Numbered from the stretch's first letter, positions 10,997 to 20,395 are shown. The stretch is 64,000 nucleotides of DNA from Desertibaculum subflavum (GCA_003576705.1 QOZS01000020.1:1-64000), one strand, 5' to 3'. The notes: generated from the letters alone by a model not told the origin. A program made the numbers and translations.

Positions 10997-11458
10997 ATGG
11001 CGAAGCTGCCGGGTGCCGTGCTGTTCGCCTGCACCTCCAACGTCATTCGCTCGCCGATGGCCGAGGCGATGCTGAAATATCTGCACGGCAACCGGATCTA
11101 CGTGCAGTCGGTCGGCATCCGGACGGGCGAGCCCGATCCCTTCGTCGCCGAAGTCATGGACGAGATCGGCATCGACCTCACGCGTCACAAGCCGAAGACC
11201 TTCGACGACCTGCACGACGAATACGAGGAGGAGACCGAGAGCTTCGACCTCGTCATCTCGCTGTCGCCCGAGGCGCATCACCATGCGATCGAGATGACGC
11301 GCAACGCCGCGGTGGATATCGAGTTCTGGAACACCTTCGATCCTTCGGTCGTGCAGGGATCGCGCGAGCAGATCCTGGACGCCTATCGCGCGGTGCGCGA
11401 CGAGCTGTTCCGCAAGATCCGCGCCCGCTTCCCACGCGACCCGGTCGCGCCCGCCTAA
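10997..11458 (+). CDS. low-molecular-weight protein-tyrosine phosphatase family protein
   Basis: The phosphatase loop is complete: C12-TSNVI-R18-S (CX5RS) near the N-terminus, and a downstream Asp in FWNTFDPSVVQGS can act as general acid. At 153 residues it fits the LMW-PTP/ArsC-like fold. It is the last gene of the murA-his operon, starting 12 nt after UPF0262. Its substrate could be phosphotyrosine proteins or arsenate; the position next to his genes is a conserved neighbourhood and does not identify it. Its TAA overlaps the stop of the convergent DUF486 gene. Confidence 0.88.
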   Translation: MAKLPGAVLFACTSNVIRSPMAEAMLKYLHGNRIYVQSVGIRTGEPDPFVAEVMDEIGIDLTRHKPKTFDDLHDEYEEETESFDLVISLSPEAHHHAIEMTRNAAVDIEFWNTFDPSVVQGSREQILDAYRAVRDELFRKIRARFPRDPVAPA

Positions 11459-11781
11459 GCCTTGAAGATGAAGAACACGGCGCCGAGCAGGCAGCCGAAG
11501 GCGGCGAAATAGTTCCAGCGCAGGGTCTCGCCGAGATAGAGCACGGCGAAGCCCGCGAAGACGGCGAGCGTGATCACCTCCTGCATGATCTTCAACTGCG
11601 CCACGCTGAAATCGCCGTAGCCGAGCCGGTTGGCCGGGACGGCGAGGCAGTACTCGAAGAAGGCGATGCCCCAGCTCACCAGGATCGCCTGCCACATTGC
11701 GAAGGACGGGTGCTTCAGATGCCCGTACCAGGCAAAGGTCATCAGCACGTTGGAACCGATCAACAGCACAATGGTGGACAT
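11455..11781 (-). CDS. DMT family / DUF486 small membrane protein
   Basis: A 108-residue, very hydrophobic protein with four predicted transmembrane helices (about 2-18, 28-46, 66-82, 88-106) and the family sequences NVLMTFAWYGHLKH and SWGIAFFEYCLAVPANRLGY. This is the DUF486 branch of the drug/metabolite transporter fold, roughly half the size of a normal DMT carrier, so it would have to dimerise to transport. No substrate is known. Its stop overlaps that of the convergent phosphatase gene. Confidence 0.85.
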   Translation of the reverse strand: MSTIVLLIGSNVLMTFAWYGHLKHPSFAMWQAILVSWGIAFFEYCLAVPANRLGYGDFSVAQLKIMQEVITLAVFAGFAVLYLGETLRWNYFAAFGCLLGAVFFIFKA

Positions 11782-11841
11782 GCAGGTCTCCGCCGGAATG
11801 CCGGCGGAGAATAGCCGTAGATTTGCCGCTCCGGGGCGCTG

Positions 11842-12699
11842 CTAGCGGCGCACCACGCTGGCCTCGCCGGTGGTGCCCTTGTTCACGCCAGTGCGGCGCA
11901 GCATCGGGCTGGTCTCGTCGCGGCCCCAGACGTTCGGGCCTTGGGCGAGAATGGCGCCGTCCACGGTGAGGATGTGGCCAGAGACGAACACCGCGTCGTC
12001 GCTGGCGAGGTAGAGCGCGGCGGAGGCGATGTCCTCCGGCCGGCCCCGGTCGGGCCAGGGCTGCGCCCGTGCCACGCGTTCGTCGAGGTCGCGATTGCTG
12101 GTGGAGCCGAGCAACGGCGTCCAGATCACCCCCGGCGCAATGGCATTCACGCGGATGCGAAAGCGCGCCAGGTCGGAAGCCGAAGCCTTGGTCAGGTTGG
12201 CGACAGCTGCCTTGGCGGCGGAGTAGCAGTTCGAGCCGGCACCGCCGCCGAGCCCGGCGATCGACGCGGTGTTGATGATGGAGCCGCCGCCCTGGGCGCG
12301 CATCACCGGGATCGCGTGCTTCATGCCGAGGAATACGCCACGAACCAGAACGGCAAAGGTGTAGTCCCAATCCTCGACCGTCACCTCGTCGAGCGGGCCG
12401 AAGGCACCGCCGACCCCGGCATTGTTGAAAATGACGTCGAGCCGGCCGAATTTCGCTGTCGCCGCCTCGATCATGCCCTTCACGTCGCCTTCCTGAGCGA
12501 CGTCGACGCGTCGATAGGCGATGCGGTCGCCATGACCGGCCTTGGCCGCGAGGCCGACCGTCTCGTCCGCCGTCGCCTGGTTCATGTCGGCGAACAGCAC
12601 CTTCGCCCCTTCGTCCAGGAAGCGCAGCACGGTGGCGCGGCCGATGCCGCTGGCGCCGCCGGTTATGACCGCGACCTTGCCTTCAAGCCGGCCCGTCAT
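11842..12699 (-). CDS. SDR family oxidoreductase
   Basis: Classical short-chain dehydrogenase of 285 residues: TGGASGIG cofactor motif (about 13-20), NNAGVGG, catalytic Ser in NTASIAG and the YSAAK tetrad element (YxxxK complete), then NAIAPGVIWTPL. Asp after the second strand (LFADMN) favours NAD over NADP. The product carries about 25 extra C-terminal residues after the usual TVDGA end. It lies 35 nt downstream of a CoA-transferase gene on the same strand and probably shares its transcript, suggesting a hydroxyacyl-CoA or related substrate; that is inference. Confidence 0.9.
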   Translation of the reverse strand: MTGRLEGKVAVITGGASGIGRATVLRFLDEGAKVLFADMNQATADETVGLAAKAGHGDRIAYRRVDVAQEGDVKGMIEAATAKFGRLDVIFNNAGVGGAFGPLDEVTVEDWDYTFAVLVRGVFLGMKHAIPVMRAQGGGSIINTASIAGLGGGAGSNCYSAAKAAVANLTKASASDLARFRIRVNAIAPGVIWTPLLGSTSNRDLDERVARAQPWPDRGRPEDIASAALYLASDDAVFVSGHILTVDGAILAQGPNVWGRDETSPMLRRTGVNKGTTGEASVVRR

Positions 12700-12734
12700 G
12701 GTTTCCTCCTCTTGTTGTCGTTGGCACGCATCGC

Positions 12735-13946
12735 CTAGGTAACGATGCCGTCGGCCCTGAGCTTGGCGATCGCCGCCCCGTCGTAGCCCGCCTCGGCGAG
12801 GATCGCATCGGTGTCCTGGCCGAGGCCAGGCGCCGGTCCCGGCGCGCGGCGCGCGATGCCGTCGACGTGGAACGGCGCTGCGATGGTACGCCCGACCGCC
12901 GGATCGTCGGAGGGCACCACGGCGCCCGCATGCACCGCCTGCTCGTCGCCCGGGATGTCGCGCAGCTCGGCGATCAGCCCGAAGGTGATGTCGAAGCGGC
13001 TCAGGGTCGCCGCCCAGTCGGCCCAGTCGCGGCCGGCGAAGATCGGATCGAGGATGGCGAACAGCGCCTTCGGATCGGCGCGGCGCTTCTTCAGCTGATC
13101 GAAGCGCGGATCGGTCGCGAGGTCCGGCCGGCCGATCGCCTCGCAGAGGCGCGGCCAGAGCTTTTCCTCCTGCACCAGGTTCAGCACGAACCAGCGTCCG
13201 TCGCGGCTGCGATACTGGGTGCCGACGGCGTTCCAGGGATCGTGCCGCGGCCGGCGCGGGCCTGGCACGGTGCCGAGCAGCGAGGCCTGGGCCAGCACGC
13301 CGTTGGCCCAGAGCCCGTTGGCGAGCAGCGAGCTGGTGACGCGCGTGCCCTTGCCGGTGCGCTCGCGCAGCATCAGCGCCATCAGGATGCCGGCGAACAG
13401 GCTCATCGCCGTCGGCCGATCGCCGCCGCCGGGCACCGCCTGCGAGGGCGGTCCATCCGCGACCCTGAGCGCGTGGCTGATGCCGCTGCGGGCGAAATAG
13501 GCATTGGTGTCGAAGCCCGGCCGGTCGCGGTCCGGGCCGGTCTCGCCGTAGCCCGAGAAGGAGGCATAGATCAGCCGGTCGTTCAGCGGCGCCAAGTCCT
13601 CGTAGCGGAGCCCGAGCCGCTCGCGCACCTGGAACGGAAAGTTGGTGATGAAGATATCGGCGCGGCGGACCAGCCGGGTCACCACCTCGCGCCCGGCCGG
13701 CTGCTTCAGGTCGACCGCCAGGCTGCGCTTGCCCCGGCTGTCCAATGCCCAGCTATACGGCACGTCATGCGGCGGCATGCCCGGCAGCTGGTGCAGGCGG
13801 CGGTTCGGGTCGCCCTCCCCCTTTTCCTCGACCTTGATGACGTCGGCGCCGAAATCGGCCAGCACCGTGGCCGCGGCCGGGGCGGCGATGAAGCTCGCGG
13901 CGTCGATCACCTTGAGGCCGGCCAGCGGCAGGATTCGATCACTCAT
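12735..13946 (-). CDS. CaiB/BaiF family (class III) CoA transferase
   Basis: Moves CoA between carboxylic acids through a covalent Asp-anhydride mechanism. The 403-residue protein has [19 protein letters not shown] at the N-terminus, the [11 protein letters not shown] loop, [12 protein letters not shown], and [11 protein letters not shown] holding the expected catalytic Asp; [20 protein letters not shown] follows. It is the first gene of a two-gene minus-strand unit with the SDR. Substrate specificity cannot be read from sequence. It diverges from ettA across an 80-nt gap that contains a large palindrome (13958-13993). Confidence 0.92.
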   Translation of the reverse strand: MSDRILPLAGLKVIDAASFIAAPAAATVLADFGADVIKVEEKGEGDPNRRLHQLPGMPPHDVPYSWALDSRGKRSLAVDLKQPAGREVVTRLVRRADIFITNFPFQVRERLGLRYEDLAPLNDRLIYASFSGYGETGPDRDRPGFDTNAYFARSGISHALRVADGPPSQAVPGGGDRPTAMSLFAGILMALMLRERTGKGTRVTSSLLANGLWANGVLAQASLLGTVPGPRRPRHDPWNAVGTQYRSRDGRWFVLNLVQEEKLWPRLCEAIGRPDLATDPRFDQLKKRRADPKALFAILDPIFAGRDWADWAATLSRFDITFGLIAELRDIPGDEQAVHAGAVVPSDDPAVGRTIAAPFHVDGIARRAPGPAPGLGQDTDAILAEAGYDGAAIAKLRADGIVT

Positions 13947-13957
13947 CTGATTTCACC

Positions 13958-13993
13958 CGCGTTGCGCCGGCGACCCTTCGCCGGTACAACGCG
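13958..13993. promoter_or_regulatory. 36-nt near-perfect palindrome between the CoA transferase gene and ettA
   Basis: CGCGTTG (13958-13964) and CCGGCGA (13967-13973) pair with TCGCCGG (13978-13984) and CAACGCG (13987-13993): 14 base pairs with one 2x2 internal loop and a CCCT loop. It occupies the middle of a divergent intergenic region, 12 nt from the CoA-transferase start and 33 nt from the ettA start, so it is not a terminator for either gene. Operator, leader structure or a REP-like unit are all possible. Confidence 0.5.
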
Positions 13994-14026
13994 CCCCTCT
14001 CCCTAGCTAACGCCGTCGGAGCCGCC

Positions 14027-15709
14027 ATGGCCGCTTATCAATACGTCTATGTGATGAAGGGTCTGAACAAGACCTATCCCGGCGGACGGCAGGTGTTGAA
14101 GAACATCTGGCTGAGCTTCCTTCCGGGCGCAAAGATCGGCGTGTTGGGCCTCAACGGCGCCGGCAAATCCACCCTGCTCCGGATCATGGCCGGCGAGGAC
14201 AAGGAGTTCAACGGCGAGGCCTGGGCCGCCGATGGCGTGAAGGTCGGCTTTCTGCCGCAGGAGCCGCATCTCGACCCGGCCAAGGACGTGCTCGGCAACG
14301 TGATGGACGGCGTCGGCCCGACCAAGGCGCTGCTGGACCGTTTCGAGGAGATCTCGGCCAAATTCGCCGAACCCTTGGAAGACGACGAGATGAACGCCCT
14401 GCTGGCCGAGCAGGCGGAGCTGCAGGAGAAGATCGACGCCGCCGGCGCCTGGGACCTGCAGCGCAATGTCGAGATCGCCATGGATGCGCTGCGCTGCCCG
14501 CCCGGCGACGCCGAAGTCAGCAAGCTCTCGGGCGGCGAGCGGCGCCGCGTCGCGCTCTGCCGGCTGCTGCTCGAGAAGCCGGACATGCTGCTGCTGGACG
14601 AGCCGACCAACCATCTGGACGCCGAATCCGTCGCCTGGCTCGAGCATTTCCTGCACGACTATCCCGGCACCGTGGTGGCGGTGACCCACGACCGCTACTT
14701 CCTCGACAACGTGGCGGGCTGGATCCTCGAGCTCGACCGCGGCGCCGGCATTCCCTGGGAAGGCAATTACACCTCCTGGCTGGAGCAGAAGGAGAAGCGG
14801 CTGGAGCAGGAGGGCAAGGCCGAGGATGCCCGCCGCCGCACCCTCAGGAACGAGATGGAGTGGATCAAGGCGAGCCCGCGCGCCCGCCAGGCCAAGAGCA
14901 AGGCGCGCATCAAGGCCTATGAGGAGCTGCTGTCCCAGGAAGCCGAGGCGCGCCAGGAGACCAAGCAGATCGTCATCCCGGCCGGCCCCCGCCTCGGCGA
15001 CCTGGTGATCGAGGCGAACGGCGTGGCCAAGGGCTTTGGCGACCGCCTGCTCATCGACGACCTGTCGTTCAAGATTCCGCCCGGCGCCATCGTCGGCATC
15101 ATCGGCCCGAACGGCGCCGGCAAGACCACCCTGTTTCGCATGATCACCGGCCAGGACCAGCCGGATGCCGGCACCATGCGGATCGGCGATACGGTGAAGC
15201 TCGGCTATGTCGACCAGAGCCGCGACAGCCTGAACGACAAGAAGACCGTGTGGGAGGAGATCTCGGGCGGCGACGACGTGATCACACTCGGCAAGCGCGA
15301 CGTGCCGAGCCGCGCCTATGTCGGCGCCTTCAACTTCAAGGGCGGCGACCAGCAGAAGAAGGTCGGCCAGCTTTCCGGCGGCGAGCGCAACCGGGTGCAT
15401 CTCGCCAAGATGCTGAAATCCGGTGCCAACGTGCTGCTGCTCGACGAGCCGACCAACGATCTCGACGTCGACACGCTGCGGGCGCTCGAGGAAGGCATGC
15501 TGGATTTTGCCGGCAACGTGCTGGTGATCAGTCACGATCGCTGGTTCCTCGACCGCATCGCGACGCACATCCTGTCCTTCGAAGGCGACAGCCATGTCGA
15601 GTGGTTCGAGGGCAACTTCCAGGACTACGAGGAAGACAAGAAGAAGCGGCTCGGGGCGGACGCCGCCGAGCCGCACCGGATCAAGTACAAGCCGATCAGC
15701 CGCGGCTAG
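14027..15709 (+). CDS. ettA: energy-dependent translational throttle protein EttA (ABC-F)
   Basis: Cytosolic ABC-F ATPase that binds the ribosomal E site and gates entry into elongation according to ATP level. The 560 residues contain two ABC cassettes without membrane segments: Walker [10 protein letters not shown] and signature [12 protein letters not shown] with [14 protein letters not shown] in the first; [22 protein letters not shown] and [14 protein letters not shown] in the second. The charged interdomain linker ([12 protein letters not shown]...) and [13 protein letters not shown] are characteristic of EttA rather than Uup. GGAG lies 9 nt before the ATG. Its TAG is shared with the convergent downstream gene. 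Confidence 0.97.
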   Translation: MAAYQYVYVMKGLNKTYPGGRQVLKNIWLSFLPGAKIGVLGLNGAGKSTLLRIMAGEDKEFNGEAWAADGVKVGFLPQEPHLDPAKDVLGNVMDGVGPTKALLDRFEEISAKFAEPLEDDEMNALLAEQAELQEKIDAAGAWDLQRNVEIAMDALRCPPGDAEVSKLSGGERRRVALCRLLLEKPDMLLLDEPTNHLDAESVAWLEHFLHDYPGTVVAVTHDRYFLDNVAGWILELDRGAGIPWEGNYTSWLEQKEKRLEQEGKAEDARRRTLRNEMEWIKASPRARQAKSKARIKAYEELLSQEAEARQETKQIVIPAGPRLGDLVIEANGVAKGFGDRLLIDDLSFKIPPGAIVGIIGPNGAGKTTLFRMITGQDQPDAGTMRIGDTVKLGYVDQSRDSLNDKKTVWEEISGGDDVITLGKRDVPSRAYVGAFNFKGGDQQKKVGQLSGGERNRVHLAKMLKSGANVLLLDEPTNDLDVDTLRALEEGMLDFAGNVLVISHDRWFLDRIATHILSFEGDSHVEWFEGNFQDYEEDKKKRLGADAAEPHRIKYKPISRG

Positions 15710-16020
15710 CGCTTCTTCGCAGCGGCGCGGCGGCTGCGCGTGGCTGCCGCCTTCTTTGCCGACGCCGAGCGTGCCGCGGCCGGGCGGGCTGCGGCGGCCC
15801 TGCCGCCGATCTTGCCGCCGCGGCGAGAGGACACCTTCGTATCCTTCTTGCCGCGGCCGGAGCCGCTCTTGTTGCCGCCGCCGGTCTCCTTGTTGACGGT
15901 GGCCCAGGCGCGCCGCTCGGCCTCGCCCTCGGAGACGCCGCGCTTGCGGTAGCCCTCCTCGATATGCTCCGCCTTGCGCTTCTGCTTGCCCGTGTAGCTG
16001 GACTTGTCGCCTCTCGGCAT
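15706..16020 (-). CDS. basic protein of the 'plasmid stabilization'/stress type
   Basis: A 104-residue, highly basic protein. The first half ([20 protein letters not shown], then [35 protein letters not shown]) matches a family commonly labelled plasmid stabilization protein; the second half is an Ala/Lys/Arg tail similar to histone-H1-like proteins, which suggests nucleic-acid binding. The start at 16020 is chosen because it gives the conserved MPRGDK beginning. The label should not be taken to imply a plasmid. It ends inside the stop codon of ettA. Confidence 0.75.
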   Translation of the reverse strand: MPRGDKSSYTGKQKRKAEHIEEGYRKRGVSEGEAERRAWATVNKETGGGNKSGSGRGKKDTKVSSRRGGKIGGRAAAARPAAARSASAKKAAATRSRRAAAKKR

Positions 16021-16031
16021 GGCTCGCTCCT

Positions 16032-16565
16032 TCACGATGCGCGGCGGATCACGCCGCAGGCGATGCGGTCGCCGGCATCGCCGGATGGCTGGGATTTGTA
16101 GTCATCGGGCTTGGCGTGCACGACGACGGCCGAGCCGTCTTCGTCCAGCAGGTTTCCGGCCGTGCGCGGCTCCAGGCTGAGCGCGGCCGCGAAGAATTCG
16201 ACTACATGCTCGCCCGTCTTCGGGATGTGCAAATTCGGGAGATCTCCCGCATGCGCTCCGCGAAGGGCGAGCACGCCGTGCTGATGGCCCTCCGGCGCGA
16301 AGTGGTCTCCGGCCGCTGCGAAGTCGGGTGCACAGGCCCCCTTTTCGTGAACGTGGAAGCCGTGTTGCCCAGCGGGGAGGCCGCCGGAAATGAAGCCGGC
16401 GGTGATGGCGACCCCGTGCGCCGCAGTCTGGCGAAACACGACCTTGCCGATCTCGCGGCCGTCTCGGTCATGCATCTCGGCGACGGCGATCGGCTCCGAC
16501 TGCGCCCATCCGGTCAGCGGGACCGTTGCAAAGACCATGGCGGCAAGGCAGGGACGAAGACGCAT
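16032..16565 (-). CDS. sodC: periplasmic Cu/Zn superoxide dismutase
   Basis: Dismutates superoxide in the periplasm. The 177-residue precursor begins with a Sec signal peptide (about residues 1-21, ending GWA). All metal ligands are recognisable: GFHVHEKG, GDHFAPEGHQHG, HAGDLPNLH with the bridging Asp, and AVVVHAKPDDY; the structural end GDAGDRIACGVI and the disulphide cysteine in KGAC are present. Length is normal for bacterial SodC. It lies 11 nt upstream of the basic-protein gene on the same strand, and the pair may respond together to stress; that link is inference. Confidence 0.95.
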   Translation of the reverse strand: MRLRPCLAAMVFATVPLTGWAQSEPIAVAEMHDRDGREIGKVVFRQTAAHGVAITAGFISGGLPAGQHGFHVHEKGACAPDFAAAGDHFAPEGHQHGVLALRGAHAGDLPNLHIPKTGEHVVEFFAAALSLEPRTAGNLLDEDGSAVVVHAKPDDYKSQPSGDAGDRIACGVIRRAS

Positions 16566-16640
16566 GCTCGTCCTCCCGTGGTTGCGGTATCGCCGTGGGA
16601 ACGTGTTTCCGGTGCAGAAGGTTGCCGCGACGCGAGAGGG

Positions 16641-17744
16641 TCAGCGCCCCGCCGCCCATCCCTTCAGTGCGTCTACGTCGAGCGCGCCATCGATACCGGC
16701 GGCGAGCTTTTCCCCGATCACAGGTCCGAACTTGAAGCCGTGGCCGGAGAAGCCCGAGAGCAGCCAGGCTTTCGACCCCAGCGGCTCGACGATGAAACGC
16801 TCCTCCGGTTCGACGTCGTAGAAGCACACTTTGCCCTGAACCAGGCGATAGCCCGAGAAGTCGACCAGGTTGTCGTGGGCGGTCGCCATCAGCGCCTCCG
16901 CCTCGCCGGCGCGCAACTCGCGTGGCGCCGCAGGATCGCCTTCGAGCGAGAAGCGATGGTCGCCGATCTTGAGGCCGGTGCCCGGCACCGGCGGCACCGC
17001 GTAGAAGCCGGAATCGGCGCCGATCTTCAGCACCATCGGGCTCGCCGCCCAAAGCTGCTTCATCGCCGCCGGCGGCTCGATATAGGCGACGACCTGGCGC
17101 GACGGCGTGACACGGGCGGCCAGCGCCGGGACGAGGCGCGTCGCCCATGGCCCCGCTGCCACGACGACCGTATCCGCATCGATGCGATTGCCATCCGCCA
17201 GGACAATGCGGCCCTGATCGGCCTCCACTGCTTCGACCCTGGTGTTCTGATGCAGCTCGACGTTGCGCGCGGCCGAAAGATGCCGGGCCAACGCCTCGAC
17301 GATGGCGCCGGCGCGCAACACGCCGCCCGAAGGCGCGTAGAGCACAGCTTCCGCCGCACCGAAGCGGAGATGCGGAAACCGTGCCGCCGCCTCGGCCGGC
17401 TTCAGCACCTCATGGGCGATGCCCAGCCGGTGCATCGAGCGCTGCGACGCCGCCGCCCAGCCCTGTTCCGCCGCATCGAAGGCGATCGTGCCGGTCGGCG
17501 CGTACAGAACGGTGCCGAGATCGGCCCAGACCCGCTCCCAGGCGGCATAGGCCTCGTCCACCATCCGCACATAGGCGTCGAATTCGCCATAGGGGTGGCG
17601 GATCAGCCGGTGATCGTCGACCGATGAGCCGGCCGGGTTCGGCACTTCCGCCTGGTCGAACAGCTGCACCGCATGGCCGCGCCGCGCCAGCGCCCAGGCG
17701 GTGCAAAGCCCGATGATGCCGGCGCCGACGATGCTGATCTTCAT
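16641..17744 (-). CDS. FAD-dependent amine oxidase of the MSOX/SolA/PIPOX type
   Basis: A 367-residue DAO-superfamily flavoenzyme with an N-terminal dinucleotide motif (VGAGIIGLCTAWALARRG, residues 6-23) and GSSVDDHRLIRHPYG (40-54), the signature of monomeric sarcosine oxidase relatives. Cys307 in KVCFYDVEPEERF corresponds to the cysteine that binds FAD covalently in that family. Likely substrates are secondary amines such as N-methyl amino acids or cyclic imino acids. Its ATG overlaps the stop of the upstream ornithine-cyclodeaminase-like gene (ATGA), so the two act together. Confidence 0.87.
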   Translation of the reverse strand: MKISIVGAGIIGLCTAWALARRGHAVQLFDQAEVPNPAGSSVDDHRLIRHPYGEFDAYVRMVDEAYAAWERVWADLGTVLYAPTGTIAFDAAEQGWAAASQRSMHRLGIAHEVLKPAEAAARFPHLRFGAAEAVLYAPSGGVLRAGAIVEALARHLSAARNVELHQNTRVEAVEADQGRIVLADGNRIDADTVVVAAGPWATRLVPALAARVTPSRQVVAYIEPPAAMKQLWAASPMVLKIGADSGFYAVPPVPGTGLKIGDHRFSLEGDPAAPRELRAGEAEALMATAHDNLVDFSGYRLVQGKVCFYDVEPEERFIVEPLGSKAWLLSGFSGHGFKFGPVIGEKLAAGIDGALDVDALKGWAAGR

Positions 17745-18697
17745 GCGGGAATGCCGAGATTCTCGGCCGCCAACTCGGCCGCCGCGAGATCCTCGATGGC
17801 GGTACCCACCGACTTGAACAGGGTGATCTCCTCGGCTGAGCGGCGACCGGCCACCTGGCCGCGGGCGAGCTCGAACAGATCGCCCAGGATCGCCGCTTCG
17901 CCCAGCACGCCGGAGCGCAGCGGCTGGACAATGTCGCCCGCCTCCTTCCCTGCACCGGCCCGGGTGTCGACATAGACCCGTGCCCGCCGGACGGCGTCGT
18001 CATCGGTCTCGCGCATCGCCGGCGTGTAGCCGCCGACAAGGTCGAGATGCGCGCCCGGCTTCAGCCAGACGCCGGAGACGACCGGCGTCGCACTCATCGT
18101 GGCACAGGAGACGATGTCGGCGGCACGTACGGCCGCTTCCAGGTCCGGCGCCGCCCGCGCGCGCAGCCCCTCGCCGGTCAGCTGCCGGGCCACCGCCTCG
18201 GCCCGCTCCGGCGTGCGGTTCCATATGGTCACTTCGTCGATCGGCCGCACCGTGGCATGGGCACGGGCAAGATGCGCGCTCAAGGCGCCGGCGCCGACCA
18301 GGACAAGGCGGCGCGCATCGGGACGGGCGAGAAAGCGGGCAGCGAGTGCCGAGGCCGCCGCAGTCCGCCGGAGCGTCAAAGTGACGCCGTCGAGGACGGC
18401 ACGCGGCCGCCCGGTGGTGGCGTCGAGCAGGAGATAGAGACCCAGCACGCTGGCGAGACCGCGCGCCGTGTTGCCGGGGAAGACCGTGACACATTTGACG
18501 CCGAGCGCGGCGCCCGTACGCCAGGCCGGCATGAGCAGCAGGGTGCCGCCCGGCCCCTCCGGCGTGGCCACGGCATGGTGATGCCGTAGCGGGACCTCGG
18601 CGCCCTCGCGGAAGGCCTGTTCCAGGCGGTCGACCAGCGCGACCACGGGCAGCGCCGCATCGACCTCCGCGGCGCCGATCATGCGCAAGGAATTCAT
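17741..18697 (-). CDS. ornithine cyclodeaminase / mu-crystallin family protein
   Basis: A 318-residue NAD(P)-binding protein: VLVGAGALSAHLARAH is the Rossmann loop, preceded by LTLRRTAAASALAARFLARP, and SCATMSATPVVSGVWLKPGAHLDLVGGY is the family block. Members are ornithine cyclodeaminases, alanine or opine dehydrogenases, or ketimine (pyrroline/piperideine-2-carboxylate) reductases. Coupling with a PIPOX-like oxidase favours imino-acid or N-alkyl amino-acid metabolism over ornithine breakdown; this is inference from context. It begins 11 nt after the following lapA-type gene boundary on the same strand. Confidence 0.87.
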   Translation of the reverse strand: MNSLRMIGAAEVDAALPVVALVDRLEQAFREGAEVPLRHHHAVATPEGPGGTLLLMPAWRTGAALGVKCVTVFPGNTARGLASVLGLYLLLDATTGRPRAVLDGVTLTLRRTAAASALAARFLARPDARRLVLVGAGALSAHLARAHATVRPIDEVTIWNRTPERAEAVARQLTGEGLRARAAPDLEAAVRAADIVSCATMSATPVVSGVWLKPGAHLDLVGGYTPAMRETDDDAVRRARVYVDTRAGAGKEAGDIVQPLRSGVLGEAAILGDLFELARGQVAGRRSAEEITLFKSVGTAIEDLAAAELAAENLGIPA

Positions 18698-18707
18698 GAC
18701 CGCCGGG

Positions 18708-19046
18708 TCAGGGACGGCCGGGCGCCGCCGGCCAGGTGGTCAGGGCGCCGCCGGCTGACGGTTCCTGCTGGCCGGACTTCAGGGCCGCATTTTCACGCCG
18801 TAGCGATTCCGCCGCCGCACGGGCTTCGCGGGCCGCGCGCCTGAGCCGGCGCTCCCGCCACCATTCCGCCATCACGCCCAGCAGCAGGCCGATCACCACG
18901 CCGCCATAGAGCACGGCGAACAGCGGCAGATCGATTCGCCAGGGAAACGGGTCCAGGCTCAGTTCGACGGATTGGCGGTTCGCGATCGCGAATCCGATGG
19001 CGACGATGCCGACGGGAATGGCGACGACGATGGTGGAGAGGCGCAC
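18708..19046 (-). CDS. LapA domain-containing inner-membrane protein
   Basis: A 112-residue protein with two transmembrane helices (about 5-22 and 42-60) and the linking sequence NRQSVELSLDPFPW typical of the LapA/DUF1049 family, followed by an Arg/Ala-rich cytoplasmic coiled coil (REARAAAESLRREN). In other bacteria the related LapA acts with LapB in controlling LpxC turnover; the partner is not here. It lies 7 nt after ihfB in the conserved rpsA-sppA-ihfB-lapA order. Confidence 0.87.
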   Translation of the reverse strand: MRLSTIVVAIPVGIVAIGFAIANRQSVELSLDPFPWRIDLPLFAVLYGGVVIGLLLGVMAEWWRERRLRRAAREARAAAESLRRENAALKSGQQEPSAGGALTTWPAAPGRP

Positions 19047-19053
19047 GGGCCGG

Positions 19054-19392
19054 TCAGTCGGAGGAGCCGGTGGCGGCCGATTCCATCGGCGGGGCCGCCT
19101 GCACGCCGGACTGGGTGGCGTTCAGCCGTTCCCTCAATTCCTTGCCGGTCTTGAAGTAAGGCACCGATTTCTGGGACACGGCGACCGCGTCGCCGGTGCG
19201 CGGATTGCGGCCGACCCGCGAGGGACGGCGCTTCACCGAAAAGGCGCCGAAACCGCGAAGTTCCACCCGATCGCCACGCGCCAGGGCCGCCACGATCTCG
19301 TCGAAAATGGTCGCAACGATACGTTCCGCCTCACGATGATTGAGGCTCGGGTTGCGCGCTGCCACGCGGGCCACCAGCTCTGATTTTATCAT
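19054..19392 (-). CDS. ihfB: integration host factor subunit beta
   Basis: DNA-bending nucleoid protein that works as a heterodimer with IhfA. The 112 residues begin [15 protein letters not shown], then [13 protein letters not shown] and [12 protein letters not shown], which contains the minor-groove intercalating Pro, and end with [11 protein letters not shown] plus a short Ala/Ser tail. The start at 19392 is preferred to an upstream in-frame ATG at 19416 because MIKSEL is the conserved family start. Position after rpsA and sppA is typical. Confidence 0.95.
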   Translation of the reverse strand: MIKSELVARVAARNPSLNHREAERIVATIFDEIVAALARGDRVELRGFGAFSVKRRPSRVGRNPRTGDAVAVSQKSVPYFKTGKELRERLNATQSGVQAAPPMESAATGSSD

Positions 19393-19428
19393 TCCCGTTC
19401 CCCCGGCGATCCCCACTCACCGTGCCAC

Positions 19429-20358
19429 CTATCGTGGCTGGTCAGGGTGCCAAAGGGAAATCAGCCCGTCAAGCGTAAGTCTTTCTGGAAACACGGATTT
19501 TCCGATGATCCGCGCCCCCTGCTCGGCCAAGTCCGAAAACACCGGTTGGACCGGGAAGTGACGATACGGCAGGCCGCGGTCGATGCCTCGCTCACGCGCC
19601 AGCCAGTCGAGCGCCTCGCGGTCGCCGCCGATCTGGTCGATCAAGCCCGCCTCCAGGGCCTCACGGCCGTGGAAGACGCGCCCGTCGGCCAACTGGCGTG
19701 CCTGCTCCATCGGCAGGTTGCGGCGGTCGGCGACCAGGCCCACGAACCACTCGTAGGCCTTGTTGACGAGATCCTGCACTGCAACGCGGCCACGGTCGGA
19801 GAGCGGCTTGAAGGGCGACGGCTCAGCCTTCAGCGGTCCGGAGGTAATGGCCTCGGCCGAGATGCCGAGCTTGTCCATCAGCCGGGAGACCTCGACGGTC
19901 TGGAACAGGACGCCGATCGAGCCGACGATCGAGCTTTCGCGCGCGAAGGTGCGATCCGCCGCCAGCGCCGTGAGATAGCCGCCGGACGCCCCCATGGTGC
20001 CGATCACCGCAACGACAGGCTTCTTGTCGGCCAGCTTGCGCAGCTCGACGAAAAGCTGCTCCGCGCCATAAGTCGAGCCGCCGGGCGAGGAGATGTAGAC
20101 GATCACCGCCTTGGCGTCGTCGTCCTTGGCGATGTCGCGGATCGCGCTTTCCAGCCGGCGGTCTTCGGCGATCACGCCGACGACGTCGAGCCAGGCGATG
20201 TAGTCGCCGCGCCGGAGGACGAAACGCCCCTCAGCCGGATCGTAGGTCGCCAGAAAGGCAACGAGGGCCGCGATCACCAGGACCGCGAGCCCCCGCCACC
20301 AGGCGATGCGGCGCTTGAGCCGGCGGCGGTCGGCGAGAAGGTCGCTCTCGACGCTCAT
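19429..20358 (-). CDS. sppA: signal peptide peptidase SppA
   Basis: Membrane-bound serine protease of family S49 that degrades cleaved signal peptides. The 309-residue short form has one N-terminal membrane helix (about 22-38) and a single protease domain: nucleophile Ser125 in GTMGASGGYL and the general-base Lys177 in SGPLKAEPSPF, with YISSPGGSTYGAEQ before them. Length corresponds to the Gram-positive-like short SppA rather than the 600-residue E. coli enzyme. It lies 37 nt after rpsA and 36 nt before ihfB, so is probably co-transcribed. Confidence 0.95.
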   Translation of the reverse strand: MSVESDLLADRRRLKRRIAWWRGLAVLVIAALVAFLATYDPAEGRFVLRRGDYIAWLDVVGVIAEDRRLESAIRDIAKDDDAKAVIVYISSPGGSTYGAEQLFVELRKLADKKPVVAVIGTMGASGGYLTALAADRTFARESSIVGSIGVLFQTVEVSRLMDKLGISAEAITSGPLKAEPSPFKPLSDRGRVAVQDLVNKAYEWFVGLVADRRNLPMEQARQLADGRVFHGREALEAGLIDQIGGDREALDWLARERGIDRGLPYRHFPVQPVFSDLAEQGARIIGKSVFPERLTLDGLISLWHPDQPR

Positions 20359-20395
20359 CCGTCCTGCTCAAGCCGCCATGGGTCGAGGCCGCTGC

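Noticed and set aside
15706..16020. Plasmid stabilization system
   Set aside because: The family name is historical; there is no partner gene or other plasmid feature and the neighbours are chromosomal housekeeping genes.
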